This document shows, one piece after another, positions 25,577-33,016 of a stretch of 54,591 nt of DNA. The stretch's first letter is position 1. The number at the start of each line of letters is the position of its first letter. This stretch comes from Haloferax sp. Atlit-12N. Its GTDB lineage: Archaea; Halobacteriota; Halobacteria; Halobacteriales; Haloferacaceae. The notes beneath the pieces are model-generated. The model did not search any database and had not been told where the DNA came from. It saw nothing but the letters and a program-made list of their open reading frames with translations. The stretch spans positions 1 through 54,591 of the forward strand of contig NZ_PSYW01000006.1 in the NCBI RefSeq assembly GCF_003383095.1, written 5' to 3'. Both the position numbers and the translations under genes were made by a program.

Positions 25577-27337
25577 CTACGCATCAAGCACTCTCTTCGC
25601 GCCGGCGACGTTCTTCGAGACGGTCTGTTGGGACTTGCCTGCCGCACGCCCCCACGCTGACTGACTCATTCCGTCAACTTCGACAAAGTAGTAGTCAAGG
25701 GCCTCGGCCGACGACACGCCGGCCTCGAGGAGACCTCGAACGTAGTACTCCATGTCGATCTCGGAGCTGTCGAGTACCAGCTCGAATCGGTAGTAGCTCG
25801 GAAGGCCGAGATCGGAGAGAACATCCAAGAGCGCCGAAACGGGGACGTCGTACCCCGAGAAGTCAACAGCGTGCTTAATGGCATCTCCGGGGCGGAACAC
25901 GCGATCCTGATGGAACTCGACCTGCCAGCCCTCATCAGCGTGGATCGGCTGATCGCCAGGACGAATCTGGTCGAGCCCTTCGTCGAGAACCCACTCGGTC
26001 GCGTGACGAACGTCCTCTTCGACAACGTTCCAGTTACGGGCGACCTCTTTGAGAACCACAGCCATCTCGTCATCTCCGTCGTCTTCGAACTCGCTGGCGA
26101 GTTGGCGGACATCGTGACGGCTGGCGAGATCACCAACGGCCTTGACATCGAGGTCGCCAACGGCCTTGACCTGATACCATGCGTCGACGAGCCAATTGTT
26201 CGTCGGAATCGAAACGCGAGCCCACACGTCCGCTTCCGGCACGTAGTAGAGCGCGTACGCGATGTTGTCGCGCTTGGAGTAGACTCGCTGCTCCCAGTTG
26301 TCAGGAATCGTCCACCGTTTTTGACCGGGGACCGGCCGCTCCACCGTCGACGAAGTGCGGTGCTTCCAGCGCGTTCCCGGCTCGTCGCCCCGGGAGACGA
26401 CAACGTGCTCGTCGCCGTCGCGGTAGGCGTAGAGATGACCGTCGGCGCGGTAGTGGCGTACTGCTGCGTCGGTGTGCTCAACCTCGAGCCAGCTCCGGAC
26501 ACCACCATGCCCGTGGAAGACGCTGTCGCCGAGCTCGGTCACCGCGTCAAGATCGCGAATGAATTCGACGAGGTCCTCACCTTCAAGCACCTCGCACGCA
26601 CCCTCAGTCTCGACTATGGGCGTCCGCTTTGCTTCGACTTCGTCGGCCCCTGCCTCGCGCTTGTAGTTGTGGATGCGACCAGCGTCGGCGTCGTAGTACC
26701 ACGCGCCCCACTCGTCGAGCCCAATGAGGCGCTCGCCGACGTCTGCTTCGTCTGGGTAGTCGTCGAGCGTGAAGCCATCGTCGTCGGCCACACGGCCGCC
26801 GTCAGCGACTGCCACGGGTGCATCGATCGTCGCGACCGGCGAATCGTCGCCCGCTTCGTCCTCCTCTTCGCCATCATCCGCGTGGACCATACCGGCGTGG
26901 ACTGCGAGTCCGTGGCCACTCGTGAACGTCTGGCCGCATTCGTCGCAGTCGTGGCGCTCGGTCACCGCAGACTGCAGCTCGTCGAAGTCCACGTCACGGG
27001 GCGTCGCGACGTCGACGACGATCTCCGAGAGCGCCTTCGTGATGTCGGTCTTCTCGATCTGGTGGAGTTCGCCACCAACGAACTGGTAGTAGCGACGCGT
27101 GTCGTTCTTCCCCGAGTGCGTGTAGCGGACCATCTCGACGACGTCGCCCTCTTCGACCATCGCACGGCCGTCAAAGCGCTTCGACGTCTTCGGCTTCTGG
27201 TACGCGACGAATTCGCGCTCGTAGTTGTATTTGGGGTGGGTGTCCGTGATGATCGCGACCCACTGCTTGTTCCCAGTCGTTGCTTCGGCGAAGATTTCCG
27301 TTCCGTTCTGCGTCTGAGTGAGCTTGTAGTCCATCAT
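25577..27337 (-). CDS. Zinc-finger and HTH protein, possible replication or partition factor
   Basis: 586 aa. A C2H2 finger (CDECGQTFTSGHGLAVHAGMVH) lies near residue 130, after a beta-rich N-terminal domain. Acidic linkers and two or three repeated small domains follow. The last 35 residues (SQSAWGRAAGKSQQTVSKNV) form a clear sigma-like helix-turn-helix. The gene has its own TATA (TTTATTAC) and a perfect 15-bp inverted repeat upstream, and follows ParA and its partner. A role in plasmid-like maintenance or replication is inferred. A short internal duplication (VKAVGDL twice) is present. Confidence 0.7.
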   Translation of the reverse strand: MMDYKLTQTQNGTEIFAEATTGNKQWVAIITDTHPKYNYEREFVAYQKPKTSKRFDGRAMVEEGDVVEMVRYTHSGKNDTRRYYQFVGGELHQIEKTDITKALSEIVVDVATPRDVDFDELQSAVTERHDCDECGQTFTSGHGLAVHAGMVHADDGEEEDEAGDDSPVATIDAPVAVADGGRVADDDGFTLDDYPDEADVGERLIGLDEWGAWYYDADAGRIHNYKREAGADEVEAKRTPIVETEGACEVLEGEDLVEFIRDLDAVTELGDSVFHGHGGVRSWLEVEHTDAAVRHYRADGHLYAYRDGDEHVVVSRGDEPGTRWKHRTSSTVERPVPGQKRWTIPDNWEQRVYSKRDNIAYALYYVPEADVWARVSIPTNNWLVDAWYQVKAVGDLDVKAVGDLASRHDVRQLASEFEDDGDDEMAVVLKEVARNWNVVEEDVRHATEWVLDEGLDQIRPGDQPIHADEGWQVEFHQDRVFRPGDAIKHAVDFSGYDVPVSALLDVLSDLGLPSYYRFELVLDSSEIDMEYYVRGLLEAGVSSAEALDYYFVEVDGMSQSAWGRAAGKSQQTVSKNVAGAKRVLDA

Positions 27338-27347
27338 TGTCCTTCTA

Positions 27348-27412
27348 CACCTACAACTATAGCCTGTAGTGTAATAAATCTATCGGTGGGGAACAACCTA
27401 TAGTTGTAGGTG
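27348..27412. promoter_or_regulatory. Perfect 15-bp inverted repeat around a promoter
   Basis: CACCTACAACTATAG (27348-27362) and its exact reverse complement (27398-27412) flank a 35-bp AT-rich spacer. That spacer holds TTTATTAC on the minus strand, 34-41 bp upstream of the start at 27337. The right arm abuts the stop of the ParA partner gene. The layout fits an operator pair for autoregulation, a centromere site or an iteron-like origin element. Confidence 0.7.
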
Positions 27413-27413
27413 G

Positions 27414-27797
27414 CTACTCTTCAGTCGAATATTCGCGTTCGAGGTCCGCGAGCGCGGAGTGGACGTCGTCGGGATCCATCTCTGAAACGGCGTCAAGGCC
27501 GTGTTCAATCACGAGCGGCTTCAGATGGCGGTCTTTCAGGAACTCAAAGTCGCACTCGTAGGTGAGCCGCTGGTACTCCGTGTCGAGACGGTCCTTCATC
27601 GCGTCAGGTAAGTAGAACGTCATTCCGTTCCACGCGCTCTTGACACGCTCTGCGTCCCATGGATTCCGTACGTGCACGTCATTCTCTGCGTTCATTGCGT
27701 TCTCTTCACTCGGTGCGTCGTCGCTCTCGTCCTGGTCGTTGCCGGCGTCGCCACCAAGGCGTCGACTCAGGCGGTTGTTGATCTCGTCTTCACTCAT
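27414..27797 (-). CDS. Small acidic partner of ParA, ParB-like role
   Basis: 127 aa. An acidic disordered N-terminal half is followed by a conserved-looking C-terminal domain (WDAERVKSAWNGMTFYLPDAMKD...DFEFLKDRHLKPLVI). I associate that pattern with the small DNA-binding partners downstream of ParA on haloarchaeal plasmids. Its ATG overlaps the ParA stop, so the two are translationally coupled. It probably binds the centromere. Confidence 0.65.
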   Translation of the reverse strand: MSEDEINNRLSRRLGGDAGNDQDESDDAPSEENAMNAENDVHVRNPWDAERVKSAWNGMTFYLPDAMKDRLDTEYQRLTYECDFEFLKDRHLKPLVIEHGLDAVSEMDPDDVHSALADLEREYSTEE

Positions 27798-28561
27798 TGG
27801 TCGATTTCCTCCGCGATAGCCGCGTAGACGTCGGTCATATCCGTGTCCTCTGCTTCGTCACCGAATATCGAGCAGTGAGCGTTGACCGTGCGCTCGATGG
27901 CGGCGCGGTGGCGGACAACCCACACGGGGACACGACCCTCAAAGCGCTCCTCGTACCATTCCAGCATCCGCTTTTGCTCGTTGTCGAGTGGGTAGTGCAC
28001 GTCGGAGACGACAACGCCAGAGATAGCGACATTCGTCCCGTAGTTTTCGTCGAGCGTGTCGAGCTGCCGCAGCAAGTGCTGGACAGCGAGCTTCGACGAC
28101 TCGTCAGCGCGGACGGGGACGAGCAAGTTCTCGGTCGCGAGGACGACATTGTCGTTGATCGGACCGAGCGACGGTGGGGCGTCGAAGATGATCACGTCCC
28201 AGTCGTCGACGTCCTCGAACAGCATCTGCAGGCGCTGCCGGGGGCGCATCCCACTCGCGATGAGGTCCTGCTCGAGCGCGAACATATCGATGTTCCCCGG
28301 GAGAACGTCAAACTCATCGTGAGCGACGACGAGGTCGCGGACGTCGTAGTCATTCGGGCTCGCGAAGGCGTTGTAGAACGTCGGCGGGTCGGCCGTGTAC
28401 TCGTCTTCGAAGCCGAGGCGATGCGTGAGGTAGCCCTGTGGATCGGCGTCGACGGCGAGGACGTCGAGGCCACGATCTGCGAGCGCGCCCGTGATGTTGA
28501 TCGTGTTCGTCGTCTTCGCGACGCCGCCTTTCTGGTTCGTCACACCTATTCGAATTGTCAT
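27794..28561 (-). CDS. ParA-family partition ATPase
   Basis: 255 aa from ATG 28561; an in-frame TTG 12 codons upstream is less likely. Deviant Walker A KGGVAKTT (residues 11-18), the DADPQG motif (about 38-43) and Walker B VIIFDAPPSLG are all present. ParA ATPases move plasmid or provirus copies to daughter cells. The gene heads a two-gene operon with its acidic partner and has repeated CATGCAC sites just upstream, which suggests autoregulation. No integrase is seen, so it implies a plasmid-like provirus state. Confidence 0.92.
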   Translation of the reverse strand: MTIRIGVTNQKGGVAKTTNTINITGALADRGLDVLAVDADPQGYLTHRLGFEDEYTADPPTFYNAFASPNDYDVRDLVVAHDEFDVLPGNIDMFALEQDLIASGMRPRQRLQMLFEDVDDWDVIIFDAPPSLGPINDNVVLATENLLVPVRADESSKLAVQHLLRQLDTLDENYGTNVAISGVVVSDVHYPLDNEQKRMLEWYEERFEGRVPVWVVRHRAAIERTVNAHCSIFGDEAEDTDMTDVYAAIAEEIDQ

Positions 28562-28744
28562 TGCATGCTCGTCATGCACGTCGTTCCATGCACTCAAATA
28601 ACCACGTCAGACGCGGAAAACGCCGATAAATACGCGTACGCGCGCTAATACGTGCGAACAACATATTGCGGTGAGTCCAAATCGGGGCCATTTTTACGTG
28701 GAACCACGTGGTAGATATCGGCGCAAGTGCGCCAGGCGGACCTA
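28562..28744. promoter_or_regulatory. parA upstream region with repeated CATGCAC and palindromes
   Basis: Just upstream of parA are GCATGC (28563-28568) and two direct CATGCAC copies (28573-28579, 28587-28593). A minus-strand TATA (TATTTATC, 28625-28632), the palindrome CGCGTACGCG (28633-28642) and the hairpin ACGTGG-AA-CCACGT (28696-28709) follow. These fit an operator or centromere and perhaps an origin region. Confidence 0.5.
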
Positions 28745-28858
28745 ATGAGTCCCATTGAAACACTACACGCAGTAGGAGCGACGGCTACGATCATCCACAC
28801 CGCCGTCTGGCTTGTCAATCAGTACCGGCGTCGTGGACCGCAGCCGCCTCGGGAATAA
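28745..28858 (+). CDS. Possible 37-aa membrane microprotein
   Basis: A short frame after a GGCGGAC ribosome-site-like stretch encodes SPIETLHAVGATATIIHTAV, then a Trp, then a basic C terminus (QYRRRGPQPPRE). One short hydrophobic span and a positive tail are plausible for a membrane microprotein. It is the only rightward candidate inside the leftward block. Low certainty. Confidence 0.35.
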   Translation: MSPIETLHAVGATATIIHTAVWLVNQYRRRGPQPPRE

Positions 28859-28931
28859 CGAGGCGTCGCTGCACAAAAACTTATTCGAGACGAAATCGCG
28901 AGGACAGCACTGCAGTCATCAGGCTGGATGC
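28859..28931. other. Short non-coding stretch beyond the methyltransferase gene
   Basis: Downstream of the leftward methyltransferase stop. It contains AAAAACTTATTCG, which could serve as a terminator or promoter element; nothing else is seen. Confidence 0.3.
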
Positions 28932-29753
28932 TTACTCGAACTCGGCTATAGTGGTCTGTCCTCGGAGCCTCTGCGTCTGCGAACGTCCCTGTCGAGCTTG
29001 CCAGATACGCTTCGACTCTTCAGACACGCGGTCGTAGTACGCGCTGTCGATGGTCCCACACTTCGCGAGGTCCATCAGGTCGTACGGGTGGGGGTTCTCT
29101 CGGGGCCGGAGCGCTGACCCGCCGTCGGGCATGTTGTCCATCGCGAGGACGCACGTGCTGACCGCCGCATCGAACGCGTCGTCGGGCACGAGGACGTGGT
29201 TGTGTGGCCGTTGGTCGGCGACGAACTCCCGAAACGAGTCGTCCGCACTCCCGTACCACGTCGTCGGGATGACCATGACGAACACGCCGTCGTCTGCGAG
29301 GAGTCGTGTGGCCTGTTCGACGAACAGGTGGAACAGGTCGAACTTCCCGGTCGCGAGGTCGAACTCGTCGCGGTACGCCTCCCGTTCGTCGTCTGGGATG
29401 TCGCTGTAGCGGACGTACGGCGGGTTCATCGCGATGTAGTCGAACTCGCCGTCTGGCGGGTCCAAAAGAAAGTTCGCGTGGCGGACATCGACATCGGCGT
29501 CCGGGTGGGAGTCCTGGAACTCGGCGATGCGCTCGCAGTCGCGCTCGACGCCCACTTCATCGAGCGTCGCGTTCCGACGCCGTGCGACGCTCGCGACGGC
29601 GTCTCGGATGCGGCCACGACCGAGGCCGGGGTAGAGCGCGCGGCCGTCCTTCCCGCGGTGGATGAGGTTGTTCGCGATGCAGTCGGCGACGCCGGTCGGC
29701 GTCTCGACGAAACCGAGATCCCTGCCCTGTGTTGGACCGGTTGTTTCAGTCAT
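28932..29753 (-). CDS. NPPY-type DNA methyltransferase with PIP-like tail
   Basis: 273 aa. SAM-binding motif I is YPGLGRGRI (41-49), a variant of the usual FxGxG. The catalytic NPPY is at 110-113, typical of N6-adenine methyltransferases. The upstream part (GFVETPTGVADCIANNL) resembles type I/II gamma-type enzymes. The last residues QTTIAEFE (266-273) match the Qxx[IL]xxF core of PCNA-interacting peptides. A solitary methyltransferase in a virus usually protects the genome from host restriction. The virus also encodes a PCNA-like protein, so clamp-coupled methylation is an attractive inference. Confidence 0.9.
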   Translation of the reverse strand: MTETTGPTQGRDLGFVETPTGVADCIANNLIHRGKDGRALYPGLGRGRIRDAVASVARRRNATLDEVGVERDCERIAEFQDSHPDADVDVRHANFLLDPPDGEFDYIAMNPPYVRYSDIPDDEREAYRDEFDLATGKFDLFHLFVEQATRLLADDGVFVMVIPTTWYGSADDSFREFVADQRPHNHVLVPDDAFDAAVSTCVLAMDNMPDGGSALRPRENPHPYDLMDLAKCGTIDSAYYDRVSEESKRIWQARQGRSQTQRLRGQTTIAEFE

Positions 29754-29959
29754 TGCGACCAGATTCTTCGAATCGTCTCACGAATCTCACCAGGTCGCCA
29801 GCCACGCACCCATGGGTGAAGCGCTCGGTCGTACCCTTCGAAGATAGGCATCGCGTCGACGGGGGCGCCCTCGACGAGCGCGTGGTTCTGTCCGGCCTGA
29901 AGGCGACGACTCAGGTCCCACATGACGCCCAAAAGTGCGCCGTTGGGGCGGTCAGTCAT
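29750..29959 (-). CDS. Hypothetical protein upstream of methyltransferase
   Basis: 69 aa from ATG 29959. The C-terminal part is Trp/Arg-rich (WVRGWRPGEIRETIRRIWSQ). The stop overlaps the methyltransferase start. No family recognised. Confidence 0.65.
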   Translation of the reverse strand: MTDRPNGALLGVMWDLSRRLQAGQNHALVEGAPVDAMPIFEGYDRALHPWVRGWRPGEIRETIRRIWSQ

Positions 29960-30090
29960 GCCACCACATCCAGTCGGTAAATGCAGTTCGGACTGTGACG
30001 AACCGGGAGCTCGGCCGCCGTCGCACCGCACACAGAGCAACCAATCTCTCCGTTTGGAAGCTTGATCGCCCACGCTGGCAGGTCAGCCAT
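29956..30090 (-). CDS. 44-aa zinc-binding protein
   Basis: Starts at ATG 30090 and contains CSVC, then H and C further on (RHSPNCIYRL), a probable minimal zinc site. Its stop overlaps the next ATG in the coupled series. Found by reading the gap between neighbours. Confidence 0.65.
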   Translation of the reverse strand: MADLPAWAIKLPNGEIGCSVCGATAAELPVRHSPNCIYRLDVVA

Positions 30091-30334
30091 CGTCGAGAAC
30101 CTCGTCTAAGTCGTCAAGGAATGCCTCAATCATCGTGTACTCCGCGGTGAAACCAGCACTTTGGGCCTTTTCGTGCTGGTCTTGGTACTTCTCGCGAAGG
30201 TCTCGAAGCGCTGACTTCGGAACCGCATCGAGGTGTTCGAGCGCATCACGACACGCCCGCTCATCGTCGCCATCCCAGACCCGATCTTCGAGGATCATCA
30301 CCGCTCGATCGATGTTGACGTCGTCTTCAGTCAT
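30083..30334 (-). CDS. Hypothetical helical acidic protein
   Basis: 83 aa, predicted almost all helix (ALRDLREKYQDQHEKAQSAG, IEAFLDDLDEVLDDG). An ATG at 30340 is also in frame, but the GGAGG site sits immediately before it, so ATG 30334 is better spaced. No family recognised. Confidence 0.65.
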   Translation of the reverse strand: MTEDDVNIDRAVMILEDRVWDGDDERACRDALEHLDAVPKSALRDLREKYQDQHEKAQSAGFTAEYTMIEAFLDDLDEVLDDG

Positions 30335-30524
30335 CGTCATCCTCCAAGAGCCAGGTGAATTGGCACTCGCGGCTACAGAACGGTCCCGTGAGGAACCCAC
30401 CAACGCCGATGTACTTCCAGTTGTGATCCTTCCATGCTGCCCGTCGGCACGACAGACAGTAGGGCTCGTCGAGCGCGTCCTGTGTCGCGCGTTCAGCGGC
30501 TCCCGGGAGTGTGGCCTCACTCAT
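30327..30524 (-). CDS. Small zinc-finger protein
   Basis: 65 aa with CLSC ... CSREC, a four-Cys ribbon of the HNH-free treble-clef kind, and a C-terminal acidic tail. Overlaps both neighbours by 8 bp. Likely a nucleic-acid or protein adaptor. Confidence 0.7.
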   Translation of the reverse strand: MSEATLPGAAERATQDALDEPYCLSCRRAAWKDHNWKYIGVGGFLTGPFCSRECQFTWLLEDDDD

Positions 30525-30894
30525 CGTCGACCACCGTCCAGTCGGCGCTCAGGCCGACCGAGTAGCGCATTCCGGGCGTGGCCTTCGAACACGACGCATC
30601 CTCACAGCGGACGAGCATCCGGCCGCCGTAGGACGTGTCCTTGACGTCCTCGACGACGCCGCGGTAACCCCCGGACTCGTTCGAGCGATCGACGTAGACG
30701 ACGTCGCCCTCGTCGGGCTGGGGGAGGCACTCACGACACACGTCGTCACGAGTAAAATCGACCTCAAGGTCGACTGCTTGGACGTCGCGAACATCGAGGT
30801 CGTAACCGCAGGCAGTCGTGTGAGTAGCGCCATCGAACGCGACAGAGTGGTGCCACTCGTCACCCGTCGTCGTGATGAGCGTACCGTCAGTCAT
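30517..30894 (-). CDS. Hypothetical protein with zinc site
   Basis: 125 aa. The N-terminal half has HHSVAFDG...ACGYDL and CRECLP, similar to short DUF-type zinc domains that begin with a beta hairpin. The C-terminal half is a small SH3-like beta unit (GDVVYVDRSNESGGYRGVVEDV). Function unknown. Confidence 0.7.
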   Translation of the reverse strand: MTDGTLITTTGDEWHHSVAFDGATHTTACGYDLDVRDVQAVDLEVDFTRDDVCRECLPQPDEGDVVYVDRSNESGGYRGVVEDVKDTSYGGRMLVRCEDASCSKATPGMRYSVGLSADWTVVDDE

Positions 30895-31076
30895 ATCTCA
30901 ACCGCCTCCGCGGCTACGTGCCCGGCGAGATAGTCGTTAGGGCCGTGGACGCCACCGAACTGTCGATGCTCGCGACAACACCGCGGACAGCGTTTCCGCG
31001 GGTACACGAGGTCTGCACCAGAGCAGACGGCTGGGAGACTGCAGTAGTCGCAGCGAGCGGGAGCAGCGTCAGTCAC
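30891..31076 (-). CDS. 61-aa zinc-ribbon protein
   Basis: CDYCSLPAVC and CPRCCREH give two Cys pairs for one zinc. Coupled by 4-bp overlaps to the neighbouring genes. Confidence 0.7.
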   Translation of the reverse strand: MTDAAPARCDYCSLPAVCSGADLVYPRKRCPRCCREHRQFGGVHGPNDYLAGHVAAEAVEI

Positions 31077-31573
31077 AGTTGATCACCGACCCAGTTCGTC
31101 AGCTCGGCATCTGCCGGTTGGTAGAGTGGATGGGCCGGGTGACCGGCCTTGGTCGTGTCGAGCGCGTAGAGGTCGTAGTCGTCGAGCAGGTCGGTGACTG
31201 CCTCGGCACGCCCGTTAAGCGACCCTTTCGCACCCCACGCGACGACGACTCGCTCGGCGCTGTCGCACACGTCCTGCAGGTGCGCGTCGTTCCCCGGCCC
31301 GACCGGGTCCGCGTGGTCCGCCAGCGCCGCCGGGTCCGTGCTTCGGAGCGCGAACAGGTTGGCGACAACGAGCGACCCAAAGCCCCACTCCTTTGCGAAG
31401 CCGAGACAGCGCCGAATCGTCGGGTCGTCGCTGGTTGCGTCGGCCGTCGACGGATTCAGCATCACGAACGCGACCGTCGGCTTGTCGGCGTCCCACGTCC
31501 GCGAGAGTCGGTAGCGGTACATCCCGTCGTCAGAAAGAACCGCGTCGGCGCGGTTGTCGACGAACTCACTCAT
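31073..31573 (-). CDS. DUF1643 protein
   Basis: 166 aa. The N-terminal half carries the DUF1643 hallmark VAFVMLNPSTADATSDDPTIRRC followed by FAKEWGFGSLVVANLFALRSTDP. The domain continues through VVVAWGAKGSL and ends near HPLY. Full length for the family. The biochemical role of DUF1643 is not known to me; it is common in phages and beside restriction genes. Confidence 0.92.
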   Translation of the reverse strand: MSEFVDNRADAVLSDDGMYRYRLSRTWDADKPTVAFVMLNPSTADATSDDPTIRRCLGFAKEWGFGSLVVANLFALRSTDPAALADHADPVGPGNDAHLQDVCDSAERVVVAWGAKGSLNGRAEAVTDLLDDYDLYALDTTKAGHPAHPLYQPADAELTNWVGDQL

Positions 31574-31742
31574 CGACCATCACCTCCTCACGGAGGTCCG
31601 CCTCACTCTCCACACGCATCTTAACAGCTTCACCGGTTGCGTCGTGGACGCAGTAAAGCGTCGGCGGGAGTTCGAACGGCCCCGCGCACGTGCTATTCGT
31701 CGCCGTCTCGTCACCGCATCGCGGACATCTGTAGAGAGTCAT
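31566..31742 (-). CDS. 58-aa zinc-ribbon protein
   Basis: Starts at ATG 31742 and has CPRCGDE at the N terminus with Cys at 19 and 31 to complete a site. The stop overlaps the DUF1643 start by 8 bp. Short and absent from longer-ORF predictions but embedded in the coupled series. Confidence 0.65.
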   Translation of the reverse strand: MTLYRCPRCGDETATNSTCAGPFELPPTLYCVHDATGEAVKMRVESEADLREEVMVDE

Positions 31743-32023
31743 TCGACAACGCCCTCCACGTCAAACGTCTCAGCATCTCCACCAGTATGCTTGATAGACA
31801 CACGGTTCGGTGCGAGGTGCGGGTTCCGGGCACCGTCCAGTTGGTCAATGTCTCCGAAATGGCTCTCGTCAATCATACCGTAATAGGCGTCGAGCGGTTC
31901 TGTCCCGAAGTGTTGGATAGTCCCGCTTGGCGTCCTGAACACGACCTGCTGGTCGAACTTGCGGAGTCGTGGCGGTATCCAGAGACCGCGATCATCGTCG
32001 ATGTGTAGATTTTCAACCGTCAT
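31739..32023 (-). CDS. Hypothetical 94-aa protein
   Basis: Mostly beta with IHIDD-like start and conserved-looking FRTPSGTIQHFGTEPLDAYY. Coupled by 4-bp overlaps at both ends. Nothing recognised. Confidence 0.65.
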   Translation of the reverse strand: MTVENLHIDDDRGLWIPPRLRKFDQQVVFRTPSGTIQHFGTEPLDAYYGMIDESHFGDIDQLDGARNPHLAPNRVSIKHTGGDAETFDVEGVVE

Positions 32024-32328
32024 CGCTTTTCCTCCAGTCGGTAGCCGTGCGCTTCTGCGAGCCCGAACAGAACTTCCGTCGCCGCTTGCGGAGAGAGGTT
32101 TACCAGTTCTCGGTGCTGCTCGCTAACTGTCTCTCCCTCACCGTCAAGCGAGGCGAATCGAGCATTCTCTTTCCGAAAGACACGAATGCGTTTCATATCG
32201 CCGTTCGGGTGCTTTCGAACACAGCGCTCAACTCGGACACCCATCTGCCGCTCGTCCCACGACTCCTCAACGATGCGTCCGTCGACCTGCTGAGTCTCGG
32301 ACTGGGACGTTGAATCGTCACTATTCAT
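32020..32328 (-). CDS. Hypothetical 102-aa protein
   Basis: Started at ATG 32328, which overlaps the upstream stop by 8 bp. Polar and charged with a central basic stretch (KHPNGDMKRIRVFRKENARF). Nothing recognised. This part of the block is lower in GC than its surroundings. Confidence 0.6.
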   Translation of the reverse strand: MNSDDSTSQSETQQVDGRIVEESWDERQMGVRVERCVRKHPNGDMKRIRVFRKENARFASLDGEGETVSEQHRELVNLSPQAATEVLFGLAEAHGYRLEEKR

Positions 32329-32572
32329 CGCGCAATACCTCTGGTGCAAGCTCTACCTTTGATTTGAACGGCGATTCGTTGCGGAATCCACGAACCGTTT
32401 CGACGTAGTAATCACCGAGTTCAGTCGTCACAGCCCATACCACATCTCCGGCCTTCAGATATACATCAATCCTGCCGTCATCGTGGGGTTTGACTGCAAT
32501 GCCTTCGGATAATAGCAATTCAACCGCTGTCTTCTGTTGCTCGTTTTTATAAATCCTCGTGCTCGAATTCAT
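32321..32572 (-). CDS. Hypothetical 83-aa protein
   Basis: A short helix (KTAVELLLSEG) is followed by a beta unit (GRIDVYLKAGDVVWAVTTEL). Base composition is more AT-rich than its neighbours. No family recognised. Confidence 0.6.
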   Translation of the reverse strand: MNSSTRIYKNEQQKTAVELLLSEGIAVKPHDDGRIDVYLKAGDVVWAVTTELGDYYVETVRGFRNESPFKSKVELAPEVLRDE

Positions 32573-32808
32573 CGGCTACCACCAACCTTCGTCACCCGGC
32601 CGCCGCGGACTTCGTGCGCCTCGCGACGCGTCCACTCGGCGGGCTCTGTTGCGCGGTCGTCGTCCGATCGGACTTCGTGGACGACGTCGACACCGCCGTG
32701 GTCGTACGCGAGCAGCCGGATTCGGTGCTCGACGACGGCGTTGCGCCGGCGGACCGAGACGTACGGGCGGTCAGTCCACTCGGCAAGGAGTCGCGAATCA
32801 GTCATCAT
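32569..32808 (-). CDS. Hypothetical basic 79-aa protein
   Basis: Unusually basic for this genome, with RRRNAVVEHRIRLLAYDHGG in the middle and an Arg-rich end. ATG 32808 or 32805 could be the start. Could be a nucleic-acid binder; not identified. Confidence 0.6.
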   Translation of the reverse strand: MMTDSRLLAEWTDRPYVSVRRRNAVVEHRIRLLAYDHGGVDVVHEVRSDDDRATEPAEWTRREAHEVRGGRVTKVGGSR

Positions 32809-33016
32809 GCCCCTCCATGCGCGACAGGCGTTCCATGCGTTCCTCGCGTTCAGTGCGTGCTTGTCGAACGTCCTCGCGGAGGTACAGCGCCAGGCCGACA
32901 GCGATCAGTCCGACGCCGGCGACGTCCCACATGAGCGTCCGTGGGGCGACCGCGAGCACTGCAAACCCGCCGATGAACGGAAGGTCCGGGAGTTTACATA
33001 GGTCGCTAAGCTTCAT
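32798..33016 (-). CDS. Small membrane protein with coiled-coil tail
   Basis: 72 aa. Residues about 10-45 are hydrophobic (FIGGFAVLAVAPRTLMWDVA and VGLIAVGLALYL), giving two spans, and the tail is a charged helix (REDVRQARTEREERMERL). A GGAGGG site precedes ATG 33016. Neighbouring the nucleotide kinase gene. Confidence 0.6.
   Translation of the reverse strand: MKLSDLCKLPDLPFIGGFAVLAVAPRTLMWDVAGVGLIAVGLALYLREDVRQARTEREERMERLSRMEGHDD

Noticed and set aside
28562-28597. Longer ParA from an upstream TTG
   Set aside because: It would read through the repeated CATGCAC sites. ATG 28561 places the Walker A motif at the standard distance from the N terminus.
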